7,142 bases of DNA from a bacterium (GCA_028819945.1 JAPPKQ010000237.1:1-7142); one strand, 5' to 3'. Shown: positions 1 through 6,943, numbered from the stretch's first letter. Notes: generated by a model not told the origin, from the sequence alone. Made by a program: numbers and translations.

Positions 1-278
1 AGGCCAACGGCTTCAGCGGCCAGAACTTCACCGCCTACGCCAGCCAGCAGGCCAGCGACCTCGCCGCCGAGATCGACCGGCAGGTCGACGCCGAGGCGCG
101 GCTGGCGCTGGTGCACGAGCTCGGGGCGATCCTCGCTGAGGACGTTCCCTGGATCCCGCTGTACCTGCTGCCGAACCTGCTCGTCTGGAACAGCTCGCTC
201 GTCGAGGGTCCCGGCGCCTACACCTTCAGCGTCTACGGCGGCTTCAAGGACATCTACGACTGGCGTGTCATCGGCTGA
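1..278 (+). CDS. ABC transporter substrate-binding protein, family 5 (C-terminal fragment)
   Basis: The reading frame is open from base 3 and gives the last 91 residues of a protein whose start lies outside the window; it stops with TGA at 276-278. The tail contains an amphipathic helix rich in Ala, Asp and Glu, then VPWIPLYLLPNLLVWN and a final FSVYGGFKDIYDW segment. That Pro-Trp-Ile-Pro-Leu-Tyr strand followed by an aromatic, Trp-containing tail is typical of the C-terminus of extracytoplasmic family 5 solute-binding proteins (DppA/OppA type), which capture peptides, nickel chelates or related solutes and hand them to the permease. The four genes immediately downstream encode the matching permease and ATPase subunits, which strongly supports the call. 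The substrate cannot be told, because the ligand-binding lobes are outside the window. Confidence 0.85.
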   Translation, partial: ANGFSGQNFTAYASQQASDLAAEIDRQVDAEARLALVHELGAILAEDVPWIPLYLLPNLLVWNSSLVEGPGAYTFSVYGGFKDIYDWRVIG

Positions 279-347
279 GCCTGTGACCCCGCCGCCGCAG
301 GCGCCACGGCCGCAGGCACCCCGCCGGGCGCCACCCTCGGACGAGAC

Positions 348-1349
348 GTGATCGGCTACGCCCTGCGCCGCCTGGCCGTCACCGTGCCGGTACTGGTGGT
401 CATCTCCTTCGGCACGTTCTGGGCGGCCGGGGAGATCTCGAGTCCTGCCGCACAGCTCACGCTCAACCCGCGGATCAGCCCCGAAGCCAAGCAGGCCTAC
501 ATCGAACTGCTCGGCCTGGACCGCCCGCTGGGCGTGCAGTACGGCAAGTGGCTCGGCAACTTCGTGACCGGCGACTTCGGCACGTCGCTGGTGCGCAACG
601 GCCAGGACGTGTGGCCGTTCGTGGAGCGGGCGCTGGCCAACACGCTGCTGCTGGTGGCCGCGGCGGTGAGCCTGTCCCTGCTGATCGGCCTGGCCGTGGG
701 AACGATCTCGGCTGTCCGCCGCGGCTCGCTGTGGGACTACACCTCGGTCGGCGTGTCGTTCCTGGGCATCTCCATCCCGGTGTTCTGGCTGGGACTGATG
801 CTGCAGCTGTTCTTCGGCCTCTACCTGGCGAACTGGCTGGGAGTGGGTCCTCCCCTGCTGCCGACCGCGGGCATCTACTCGCCGGGCCGGCAGGGCTTCG
901 ACCTCCTGGACCGGGTCCGCCACCTGATCCTTCCCACGATGGCGCTGTCTCTGCAGCTGGTGGCCGTCTACAGCCGCTACATGCGGTCCTCGATGCTGGA
1001 GGTGATGGGCGCCGACTACATCCGCACCGCCCGCGCCAAGGGGCTCCGCGAGAGCCGGGTCGTGGTACGCCACGGCATGCGCTCGGCGCTGGTGCCGGTC
1101 ACGACGCTGGTCGCCATCGACATCGGCCAGCTCGTCGGCGGCCTGATCGTCACCGAGCGGGTGTTCCAGTACCCGGGCATGGGGCTGCTGTTCCTGGACG
1201 CCCTCAACAGCGGCGACTACACGATCCTGCTGCCGGTGGTGATGATCACGGCGGTGGCGGTGTTCGCGCTGAACCTGGTCGCCGACCTTCTGTACGGGGT
1301 GCTGGATCCCCGTGTGCGCCTGGGGCGCGGGGCGCTCCGCCATGTCTGA
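348..1349 (+). CDS. dppB: ABC transporter permease, DppB/OppB type
   Basis: This is an inner-membrane permease of 333 residues, the usual DppB length, starting at GTG 348. The N-terminus (MIGYALRRLAVTVPVLVVIS) is the standard first membrane helix of the family. A periplasmic segment follows with the conserved GLDRPLGVQYGKWL (residues 56-69) and GDFGTS (75-80). Further hydrophobic segments lie at about 97-121, 132-160, 196-210, 250-270 and 293-316. The EAA-type cytoplasmic loop that docks on the ATPases is visible at about 222-250 (DYIRTARAKGL, with the conserved Gly at 232), followed by VTERVFQYPGMG. With DppC it forms the translocation channel. The gene begins 69 bases after the binding-protein gene; a purine-rich stretch at 339-346 is only a weak and very close ribosome binding site. 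Homology alone does not separate dipeptide, oligopeptide, nickel or opine importers. Confidence 0.93.
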   Translation: MIGYALRRLAVTVPVLVVISFGTFWAAGEISSPAAQLTLNPRISPEAKQAYIELLGLDRPLGVQYGKWLGNFVTGDFGTSLVRNGQDVWPFVERALANTLLLVAAAVSLSLLIGLAVGTISAVRRGSLWDYTSVGVSFLGISIPVFWLGLMLQLFFGLYLANWLGVGPPLLPTAGIYSPGRQGFDLLDRVRHLILPTMALSLQLVAVYSRYMRSSMLEVMGADYIRTARAKGLRESRVVVRHGMRSALVPVTTLVAIDIGQLVGGLIVTERVFQYPGMGLLFLDALNSGDYTILLPVVMITAVAVFALNLVADLLYGVLDPRVRLGRGALRHV

Positions 1350-2274
1350 GGGGCTCGCAGCCTCCGGCGGGCGCGGCGGCTTGCCCGCGGGTCGCGGCGA
1401 GGCCGAGTCCCTCGCCACCGAGAGGCCGGTCAGCCCGTGGCGGCTGGCGCTGCGCCGCTTCGGTCGGCGGCGGCCGGCGGTCATCTCGACCGTGGTGCTG
1501 GTGTTGATCGTGGCCGGCGCGGTCCTCGCCGACTGGATCGCACCGTTCGGCCCGACAGAGCAGAACCTCGACGACATCCTGGCGAGCCCCGACGGCACGT
1601 ACCTGCTGGGAACCGACACCCTCGGGCGCGACAACCTCAGCCGCATCCTCCACGGCGGGCGGGTCTCGCTGCTCGTCGGCGTCATGGTGGCGCTCATCGC
1701 GGCCGGCGTGGGCACCGTGGTCGGCATCGTGGCCGGCTACTTCGGCGGGCTGGCAGACGCGGTGCTGATGCGCCTCACCGACACGTTGCTGGCACTGCCG
1801 GGGCTGATGGTCGTCATCGTCGCCGCCCGGCTCCTCGGCGACGGTGTGTGGGACGTGGTGATCGTCCTCTCGGGCATCGCCTGGATGGCGCTCGCCCGCA
1901 TCGTGCGCGGCAAGGTGCTGGCACTCAAGGAGCAGGAGTTCGTGGAGGCGGCGCGGGCGCTGGGCGTGCCGAGGCGGCAGATCATGCGCCGCCACCTGCT
2001 GCCCAACCTGGTCGGCGAGATCACCGTCACCGCCTCGCTCACGGTGGCGGCGGCGATCCTGGCCGAGTCGACCCTCAGCTTCCTGGGCCTGGGCGTCAGC
2101 CCCGCCCACACCGCCACCTGGGGGAACATGCTCGGCGGGAACGAGGGGTTCGTGGTCACGGCGCCCTGGTTGGTCTGGGCGCCGGGCCTGGCGATCGTCG
2201 TCACGGCTCTGTGCGTCAACTTCATCGGCGACGGCCTGCGCGACTCGCTCGACCCGACGCAGGAGGAGCGGTGA
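1342..2274 (+). CDS. dppC: ABC transporter permease, DppC/OppC type
   Basis: This is the second channel-forming permease, 310 residues from ATG 1342, overlapping the end of dppB by 8 bases (ATGTCTGA). An in-frame GTG at 1312 lies further inside dppB and would add 10 uncharacteristic residues, so ATG 1342 is preferred. A charged cytoplasmic N-terminus of about 45 residues precedes the first helix (46-66). The family hallmark LGTDTLGRDNLSRILHGGR (89-107) follows, then further helices at about 109-135, 150-166, 172-190, 226-246 and 276-296. The EAA loop is at 202-223 (EAARALGVPRRQIMRRH), where the ATPases contact the permease. TLSFLGLGV (244-252) is also typical of DppC. The overlaps on both sides imply coupled translation with its partner subunits. 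Confidence 0.93.
   Translation: MSEGLAASGGRGGLPAGRGEAESLATERPVSPWRLALRRFGRRRPAVISTVVLVLIVAGAVLADWIAPFGPTEQNLDDILASPDGTYLLGTDTLGRDNLSRILHGGRVSLLVGVMVALIAAGVGTVVGIVAGYFGGLADAVLMRLTDTLLALPGLMVVIVAARLLGDGVWDVVIVLSGIAWMALARIVRGKVLALKEQEFVEAARALGVPRRQIMRRHLLPNLVGEITVTASLTVAAAILAESTLSFLGLGVSPAHTATWGNMLGGNEGFVVTAPWLVWAPGLAIVVTALCVNFIGDGLRDSLDPTQEER
2261..2268 (+). promoter_or_regulatory. Ribosome binding site for the DppD-type gene
   Basis: AGGAGGAG lies two bases before GTG 2271, inside the 3' end of dppC. It is the strongest Shine-Dalgarno match at any of the operon's starts. It closes in on this GTG as the true start of the first ATPase gene, although the spacing is short if the last GGAG is the pairing core and better if the first AGGAGG pairs. 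Confidence 0.6.
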
Positions 2275-3311
2275 GCAGCTCGGCCCGGCCGGAGCGATCG
2301 GGTGTCCAGGTGCTGTCCCCGACCGAGCCGCTGCTGTCGGTGCGGGACCTGCGCACCGAGATAGACACCGAGAACGGGACGGTGACCGCCACCGACGGCG
2401 TCAGCCTCGACCTGTACGAGGACGAGGTGCTGGCCGTGGTCGGCGAGTCCGGTTGCGGCAAGACGGTTCTGGCGCTGTCGATCCTGGGGCTGCTGCCGCG
2501 GCGCACCGGACGCATCGTCGGCGGGCAGGTGCTGTTGCGCGGCGAGGACCTCGCGCAGGCCACCCCCGAGCGCCTGCGGGAGATCAGGGGGGCGGAGATC
2601 GCCATGATCTTCCAGGACGCCCTCACCGGGCTGCACCCGCTGCGGCGCGTCGGCGAGCAGATCGTCGAGATGATCCGCGCCCACGAGCGCGTGCCCCGCG
2701 CCGTCGCCAGGCGCCGGGCCGCCGAGCTGCTGGACCTGGTGGGCATCCCGGCGCCCGCCCGGCGCGCCGACTCCTTCCCTCACGAACTCTCCGGCGGGAT
2801 GCGCCAGCGGGTCATGATCGCCATGGCCGTGGCGCTGGAGCCGAAGGTGCTGATCGCGGATGAGCCGACCACGGCGCTGGACGTCACGGTGCAGGCCCAG
2901 ATTCTGGAGACCCTGGCGCGGATCGCGCGTGACCTGAACGGGTCGATCCTGCTCATCACCCACGACTTCGGCGTCGTGGCCTCCGCCGCCGACCGGGTCA
3001 TGGTCATGTACGCCGGCAAGTCGGTGGAGCAGGGTCAGGTGCGCAAGGTCTACCAGCGCCCCCGACACCCCTACACGGCCGGCCTGCTGGCGGCGATGCC
3101 CCGCATCGACGACACCCCGGGCGACCTGCTGCGCATCGCCGGCACGCCGCCGAGCCTCATCCGTCCGCCGCCCGGGTGTCGGTTCGCTCCCCGCTGCGGC
3201 TTCGCCACCGACGTCTGCGGTGTCGAGTCTCCGGAGACGCGGGTCTGGCCGCCGGGAAGCGACGTGTCCGTGGCCTGCCACCACAGCGAGAGAATCGGGC
3301 CTGCGCCGTGA
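2271..3311 (+). CDS. dppD: ABC transporter ATP-binding protein, DppD/OppD type
   Basis: This is one of two ATPases that energise the importer; 346 residues from GTG 2271, which overlaps the dppC stop in a GTGA junction. The frame stays open far upstream, but that part has shadow-like composition, and the AGGAGGAG just before 2271 supports this start. Visible ATPase motifs are Walker A GESGCGKT (58-65), Q-loop Gln115, signature LSGGMRQR (173-180), Walker B VLIADEP with catalytic Glu198, D-loop ALD (202-204) and the H-loop His231. The C-terminal oligopeptide-transporter domain begins at [14 protein letters not shown] and carries four cysteines ([15 protein letters not shown]). In solved DppD-type ATPases this cysteine set binds an iron-sulfur cluster. 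After the Q-loop the usual TSLNP is replaced by TGLHP, a mild departure. It should pair with the DppF-type subunit encoded next. Confidence 0.93.
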   Translation: MSSSARPERSGVQVLSPTEPLLSVRDLRTEIDTENGTVTATDGVSLDLYEDEVLAVVGESGCGKTVLALSILGLLPRRTGRIVGGQVLLRGEDLAQATPERLREIRGAEIAMIFQDALTGLHPLRRVGEQIVEMIRAHERVPRAVARRRAAELLDLVGIPAPARRADSFPHELSGGMRQRVMIAMAVALEPKVLIADEPTTALDVTVQAQILETLARIARDLNGSILLITHDFGVVASAADRVMVMYAGKSVEQGQVRKVYQRPRHPYTAGLLAAMPRIDDTPGDLLRIAGTPPSLIRPPPGCRFAPRCGFATDVCGVESPETRVWPPGSDVSVACHHSERIGPAP

Positions 3312-4327
3312 GCGCCACGCCGGCCACCGCCGTCGAGGGCCGGGACCCGGCGCCCGCCGACGGGCCGCTGCTGGTCGTCGAGGGGCTCAAGAAGCACTTC
3401 GGCACGCGCCGCAGCGTGCTGAAGGCGGTGGACGGCGTGTCCTTCGATCTCGGGGCCGGCCGCACGCTCGGCCTCGTCGGCGAGTCGGGCTGCGGCAAGT
3501 CCACGACGGCGCGGCTGATCCTGCGCCTCCTGGAGCCGACGGCCGGCTCGGTCCGCTATCGCGGCCAGGACCTGCCAGCCCTGCCGGCCGCCGAGATGCG
3601 CACCGTGCGGCGCCAACTGGGCATCGTCTTCCAGGATCCCTACGCCGGCCTGAACCCGCGCCTGACGGTGCGCAGCATCGTGGGCGAGGGCCTGCGGGTG
3701 TGGGAGCCCGGCACCGACATCGCCCGGCGGGTGGCCGAGCTGCTCGGACGGGTCGGCCTCGATCCCGCCTTCGCCCGGCGCTACCCCCACGAGCTCTCCG
3801 GCGGGCAGCGCCAGCGGGTCGCCATCGCCCGTGCCCTGGCGCCGGGGCCGTCGCTGCTGATCTGCGACGAGCCGGTCTCGGCGCTCGACGTGTCGGTGCA
3901 GGCCCAGATCCTGAACCTGTTGTCCGAACTGCAGCGGGATCTGGGGCTGGCGATCCTGTTCATCTCCCACGACTTGGCGGTGGTGCGCCACGTCTGTGAC
4001 CGCGTGGCTGTGATGCACGTCGGGCGGATCGTCGAGATCGGGAGCCGCTCGCAGATCTACGGGAACCCCCGGCACCCGTACACGCAGGCGCTGCTGTCGG
4101 CGGTGCCGCTGCCGGACCCCGATCTCCAGCGGCGACGGCAGCGGGTGCGCCTGGAGGGCGACGTGCCCAACCCTCTCGACCTGCCGTCGGGCTGCGCCTT
4201 CCGCACCCGCTGCAACCGGGCCGGGGAGCGCTGCGCCGAGGAGGACCCCGACCTGGCCCTGCGGGGCCTGGACCACCCCGTGGCCTGCCATTTCGCGGCC
4301 GATCTGCCACAGTCGCCCGCGCCGTAG
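3308..4327 (+). CDS. dppF: ABC transporter ATP-binding protein, DppF/OppF type
   Basis: This is the second ATPase, 339 residues from GTG 3308, overlapping the dppD stop in another GTGA junction. The frame continues open upstream to 3176, but that segment lies inside dppD and carries no family sequence. About 18 residues of Ala/Pro-rich leader precede the first strand ([12 protein letters not shown]). Motifs seen are Walker [10 protein letters not shown] (58-66), Q-loop Gln109 in [15 protein letters not shown], signature LSGGQRQRV (163-171), Walker B LLICDEP with catalytic Glu188, and H-loop His221. The C-terminal oligopeptide domain starts at [13 protein letters not shown] and has four cysteines ([17 protein letters not shown]), so this subunit could also carry an iron-sulfur cluster. 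DPYAGLNPR and SGGQRQR are typical of the DppF rather than the DppD branch. No clear ribosome binding site is seen; translation is probably coupled to dppD. Confidence 0.93.
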   Translation: MSATPATAVEGRDPAPADGPLLVVEGLKKHFGTRRSVLKAVDGVSFDLGAGRTLGLVGESGCGKSTTARLILRLLEPTAGSVRYRGQDLPALPAAEMRTVRRQLGIVFQDPYAGLNPRLTVRSIVGEGLRVWEPGTDIARRVAELLGRVGLDPAFARRYPHELSGGQRQRVAIARALAPGPSLLICDEPVSALDVSVQAQILNLLSELQRDLGLAILFISHDLAVVRHVCDRVAVMHVGRIVEIGSRSQIYGNPRHPYTQALLSAVPLPDPDLQRRRQRVRLEGDVPNPLDLPSGCAFRTRCNRAGERCAEEDPDLALRGLDHPVACHFAADLPQSPAP

Positions 4328-4339
4328 CAGGCTGGTGCG

Positions 4340-5278
4340 GTGAGCGGAGACTCTGAGCGGCCTGTCAGCCTCCCCGCTCGTCGGGCCGACGCTTCCGGGG
4401 CCGCGGCGACGACCGGGAATCTCTGGTTGGCCGGGCTGCGGGCGCTGTGGGCGTCGCTGCCGTGGAGCGCCGGTTGGCTCCTGAGCGAGGCGCTGCAGGG
4501 CCCCTCAGAGAGGTTCGCGGGAGTGGCCGGCGGCGGTGCCTGGGCGTTCTGGGCGCTGGGGCTCACCGCCGTGCTGGTGCCTCACACCGTGTCACTCACG
4601 GCGCTGCGGATTCTGGCACCGGGGGTGCTGGCGGCGGTCGGCTGGGCGGCGGCGGTCACCGGCGCCACCGGGGCGGCGGCGGTCGGCCTGGCCTGCGGCG
4701 CGGTGGTGACCGTCGGCGTCCTGTCGCCGCTGGTGGGTGACCGGTTCATCGACGCCACCAGCTACGGCCACGAGCGGCGCCTGGCGCTGCGGGCACCGGC
4801 GCCGGTGCTGGTCGGCGTGCTGGTGCCGACCTGGGCGCTGACGCTGGGGGGTATGGCGGCCGGCCCGCTGCTGTGGGCGGCGGGCCACTGGGTGCTGGGG
4901 CCGCTGGTCACCGTGGCGGGCTGGCTGATCGCCGTGGCCGGGATGCGGGCCCTGCACGGCCTGGCCCGGCGCTGGCTGGTGTACGTCCCGGCGGGACTGG
5001 TGCTGCACGATCGTCTGGCCCTCGCCGAGCCGACGCTGTTCCGCCGGCCCGTCATCGCCGCCTTCGGGCCGGCGCCGGCCGCCAGCGACGCCCGCGACTT
5101 CACCGCCGGCGCCGGCGGGCTGCTGTTCGAGTTGCGTCTCACCGAGCCGGTGACTCTCACGCCGGCCCGTTCCGGCGGCGCCCCCGAGAAGGTCCAGGCC
5201 CTGCTGGTGGCGCCGACCCGCCCGGCGGCCGTGCTCGCCGAGGCCCGCAAGCGCCGCATCCCGACCAGCGCGAACTGA
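4340..5278 (+). CDS. Multi-pass membrane protein of unknown function with a soluble C-terminal domain
   Basis: I do not recognise this 312-residue protein. It starts at GTG 4340, 12 bases after dppF, so it is probably the last gene of the same transcript. The start is the least certain part: there is no good ribosome binding site, and the first 25 residues are polar. Hydrophobic segments lie at about 28-48, 67-100, 101-131, 153-180 and 185-205, very rich in Ala, Gly, Val and Leu, which suggests about five or six membrane passes. From about 207 the sequence changes to a soluble domain (RRWLVYVPAGLVLHDRLALA) with alternating hydrophobic strands and a final helix rich in Arg/Lys (ARKRRIP). This pattern resembles bacterial pleckstrin-homology-like (bPH) domains attached to membrane segments; that is an inference from pattern, not a detected match. 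No catalytic motif is visible. G/C content is as high as in the transporter genes, so it belongs to the native background. Confidence 0.75.
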   Translation: MSGDSERPVSLPARRADASGAAATTGNLWLAGLRALWASLPWSAGWLLSEALQGPSERFAGVAGGGAWAFWALGLTAVLVPHTVSLTALRILAPGVLAAVGWAAAVTGATGAAAVGLACGAVVTVGVLSPLVGDRFIDATSYGHERRLALRAPAPVLVGVLVPTWALTLGGMAAGPLLWAAGHWVLGPLVTVAGWLIAVAGMRALHGLARRWLVYVPAGLVLHDRLALAEPTLFRRPVIAAFGPAPAASDARDFTAGAGGLLFELRLTEPVTLTPARSGGAPEKVQALLVAPTRPAAVLAEARKRRIPTSAN

Positions 5279-5371
5279 GCCGCCGTCACCGGCAGACCGA
5301 GCCACCTGACTGAGAGCGTGCGCCGATAGCCGCTCACCATCACGGAGAATCGCAATCCGCGAACTCCCGAG

Positions 5372-5399
5372 TGTCATTCCGGCGAATGCCGGAATCCAG
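5372..5399. repeat. Intergenic hairpin repeat of the DWIPAFAGMT type
   Basis: ATTCCGGC at 5376-5383, a GAAT loop at 5384-5387 and GCCGGAAT at 5388-5395 form a perfect 8-bp stem. The flanks (TGTC before, CCAG after) complete a pattern seen at many intergenic sites in diverse genomes, often as TCATTCCCGCGAAAGCGGG followed by AATCCAG. Read on the minus strand it translates as DWIPAFAGMT, a familiar spurious peptide in annotations. It is a short palindromic repeat of the REP/MITE-like sort, not a gene. It lies about 100 bases past the last plus-strand gene, so the hairpin might protect or end the transcript, but no T-run follows. Only one copy is in this window, so its dispersed nature is inferred from recall of the motif. 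Confidence 0.7.
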
Positions 5400-5667
5400 T
5401 CTCCGTGGCACCTCGATGAGATAGGCGTATTGCACCCCGGCCGTCCCCGCACGTGACACGGGTAGAACGCCGCGGCATCCATCGGCCACTTGAAAGGTTC
5501 ACCTTCGGCTGATTGAAAGGGCGCCGATAGGTCAAGTCGCCGAGTGGTGTACGACGCCGCGTCATGGAACGCATCGAGGTGATCCCCGACGTGCACCTCC
5601 CCGCGCAGTTGATGGGTCTGGTTCTGTCAGGGCTCCCGGCGCTCGTCGTTATAGCTCGACATCCACC

Positions 5668-5685
5668 AACCCCGAAGCCGGGCTT
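5668..5685 (-). terminator. Weak hairpin just after the PIN gene
   Basis: Five bases past the PIN stop codon (reading on the minus strand), AAGCCCG and CGGGGTT pair around a GCTT loop: four G-C pairs, one G/G mismatch, then two A-T pairs. There is no T-run afterwards, so it is at best a weak intrinsic terminator. Its position at the end of the minus-strand operon is the main argument for it. Confidence 0.25.
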
Positions 5686-5690
5686 AGGGC

Positions 5691-6182
5691 TCAGCCGCCG
5701 AGGTCGAGTTGCGGAGCATCGGTAGACGGCGCGGCAACGCTTGGTTCGATGAGAGTGCCCCAGCGCTGCTTCGTGGTCTCGTCCTCGTACGTGAAGAACC
5801 GGTCGCAGCCGTGCAGGTCTGCCGATGCGAGATGGATGGCGTCAGCGGATCGAACGCCGCGGACACTCAGCTGTTTGGCTCGGCGAATCACGCCGCGAGC
5901 CTTTCGTGCGACTGTCTCCGAGACATCCACGAGTGTGATCGGCGACGCCGGCACCCATAGTTCGTCGATCGCCACGTCGCTCTCGGATGAGATGTCTTCG
6001 TCTGAGTCTGTTTGGACGTAGGCCACTTCGGTGATCGAGAGCACGGAAGTGAGGAGGTCGATCCGAGACTTGCGAGCGTCCTCCAAGATCGACTGGACCG
6101 TGTCGGCGCGGCCTTCCTCGTTGCCGCCGTAAGCGAGGAGTACGTTCGCGTCGACGTAGACGCGGAGAACGCTATCCGGCAT
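5691..6182 (-). CDS. PIN-domain ribonuclease, VapC-like toxin candidate
   Basis: This is a 163-residue PIN-domain protein starting at ATG 6182. The N-terminal strand RVYVDANVLLAY carries the first metal-binding residue, Asp11. Glu52 in SITEVAYVQ is the second, and Asp114 in RSADAIHLASA is the third. Near the end, CDRFFTYEDE supplies the fourth acidic position (Glu133 or Asp134). All four acidic positions of a Mg-dependent PIN nuclease are therefore present, so it should be able to cleave RNA. It is longer than a typical VapC (about 130-140 residues): there is an acidic insert at 58-70 (TDSDEDISSESD) and a disordered-looking tail after 147. The start overlaps the upstream gene's stop by 11 bases, with GTGAGG at 6193-6198 as a possible ribosome binding site. 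A toxin role is inferred from fold and operon layout; a housekeeping RNase or an inactive relative remains possible. Confidence 0.88.
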   Translation of the reverse strand: MPDSVLRVYVDANVLLAYGGNEEGRADTVQSILEDARKSRIDLLTSVLSITEVAYVQTDSDEDISSESDVAIDELWVPASPITLVDVSETVARKARGVIRRAKQLSVRGVRSADAIHLASADLHGCDRFFTYEDETTKQRWGTLIEPSVAAPSTDAPQLDLGG

Positions 6183-6936
6183 CCCTCAGCCGCCTCACAG
6201 CCCGCTCGGCCGGCTCGACAGTTCGCAGCGCTCCGCGCGCTCTGAGGTACCCGTCGGGATCTCCCCCGTCAACGACATCAACGTGCGTGACCCCGCGGAT
6301 CGAGAGAGGCCTGCCCGTAGCGGCATCTCGCGTGATCGTGCCGGTGACGTCAGCGACATGCCCCCACGCTTCCCGCATCACATCCTTGTAGTCGGGATGG
6401 GGATAGCAGGAGACGGCCCTGTCGTTGACTAGCTCGTATATCGAGAACCGGAGAGTGTTGCGTTGCGAGAGCATCTCCACACGCCCGCGAACCGCTCCGA
6501 GCGACTTGGTGGTCTGTGGTTGCGTCTCGGCTTGACGTGCCGCCGTCATGGGCAGGGCAGGCGCGACGAAGACGACCTCGTCGTCTCCCGTCTCGAAGAT
6601 GACCGGGTTGCTCTCATCAGCCATATCCGTGAGTTCACCGACGGCACGCAGGACAGGGCGCTCGGGATCGACCCCACCCGACGCGACCCGTCGCGCAGCT
6701 TTGAGATAGTCATCGCAGATCGACGGGACGTGCCGCTCGGCGTCGGCGTCGAGTGGGACAGCCTGCGCGGTCGCCGCGGCACTGCCGTAGTCGAGTCCGG
6801 CGAGCACCCATCGAATGTTCGCACCGCGACTCTCATGCAGCGCGTCGAGAACGGCGGAGAAGCGGACGAACGCGTCCGACAGCTTGTCGATCGTCACGTC
6901 GCCGTCGAGGCGGAAAGTCACGAGGTCGCTGGCCAC
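6172..6936 (-). CDS. Uncharacterised PIN-partner protein with OB-fold-like C-terminal half
   Basis: This 254-residue protein is encoded directly upstream of the PIN gene and overlaps it by 11 bases. GTG 6936 is the furthest upstream start possible, since an in-frame TGA lies one codon before it; the GTG at codon 6 is an alternative. Residues 1-60 look like a mixed alpha/beta domain (FRLDGDVTIDKLSDAFVRF, then a strand with GLDYGSAAATAQAV). Residues 66-105 are helical, and 111-125 form two strands (PVIFETGDDEVVFVA). From 146 to 222 the alternation of strands (GAVRGRVEML, LRFSIYEL, AVSCYPH, ADVTGTITRD, IRGVTHVDVV) with a helix before the fourth strand resembles an OB fold, a nucleic-acid or protein binding barrel. 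I recall similar proteins beside PIN genes in other bacteria but no assigned function. No ribbon-helix-helix, AbrB, Phd or HTH antitoxin motif is seen. An antitoxin or targeting role for the PIN nuclease is inferred from the gene order only. Confidence 0.85.
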   Translation of the reverse strand: MASDLVTFRLDGDVTIDKLSDAFVRFSAVLDALHESRGANIRWVLAGLDYGSAAATAQAVPLDADAERHVPSICDDYLKAARRVASGGVDPERPVLRAVGELTDMADESNPVIFETGDDEVVFVAPALPMTAARQAETQPQTTKSLGAVRGRVEMLSQRNTLRFSIYELVNDRAVSCYPHPDYKDVMREAWGHVADVTGTITRDAATGRPLSIRGVTHVDVVDGGDPDGYLRARGALRTVEPAERAVRRLRDAG

Positions 6937-6943
6937 GTCTCAA

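Larger units (their letters stand above)
5279..5690. other. Intergenic region between convergent units, no convincing gene
   Basis: This 412-base stretch separates the plus-strand operon from the minus-strand PIN module. It has many stops in all frames and is less G/C-rich than the operon. It contains the hairpin repeat at 5376-5395, a direct repeat TTGAAAGG at 5490-5497 and 5513-5520, and a 10-base repeat GCGCCGATAG at 5320-5329 and 5521-5530. One short plus-strand frame (ATG 5564 to TAG 5725, 53 residues) has some coding-like codon bias but resembles nothing I know and runs antisense into the end of the PIN gene. No tRNA, integrase or transposase is visible. Confidence 0.6.

Noticed and set aside
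279..347. Repeats GCCGCAGGC at 294-302 and 309-317 between the binding-protein and DppB genes, as a possible regulatory site
   Set aside because: They are short, purely G/C-rich and imperfectly spaced; nothing distinguishes them from background in such DNA.
1437..2270. Plus-strand open frame continuous with the DppD-type gene, which would make a 624-residue fusion protein
   Set aside because: The first 278 residues are Arg/Gly/Pro/His-rich shadow sequence lying over the DppC gene in another frame; the real ATPase starts at GTG 2271 after AGGAGGAG.
1246..4291. Long minus-strand open frames antisense to the transporter genes (1246-2109, 1737-3284, 3071-4291)
   Set aside because: Their composition (Gln/His/Arg/Gly/Ala runs, no domain motifs) is that of antisense frames in G/C-rich genes, and each lies opposite a well-supported transporter gene.
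4592..5596. Minus-strand open frame of 334 residues containing DWIPAFAGMT
   Set aside because: It lies antisense to the membrane-protein gene, and the recognisable peptide is the translation of the intergenic palindromic repeat, not a protein domain.
5279..5690. CRISPR array, tRNA gene or attachment site in the intergenic region
   Set aside because: There is no regularly spaced repeat, no cloverleaf-like set of stems, and no integrase gene in the window.
6172..6936. Classical VapB, Phd, RelB or HTH-type antitoxin upstream of the PIN gene
   Set aside because: The protein is 254 residues and shows none of the motifs of these families; only the gene order suggests an antitoxin.
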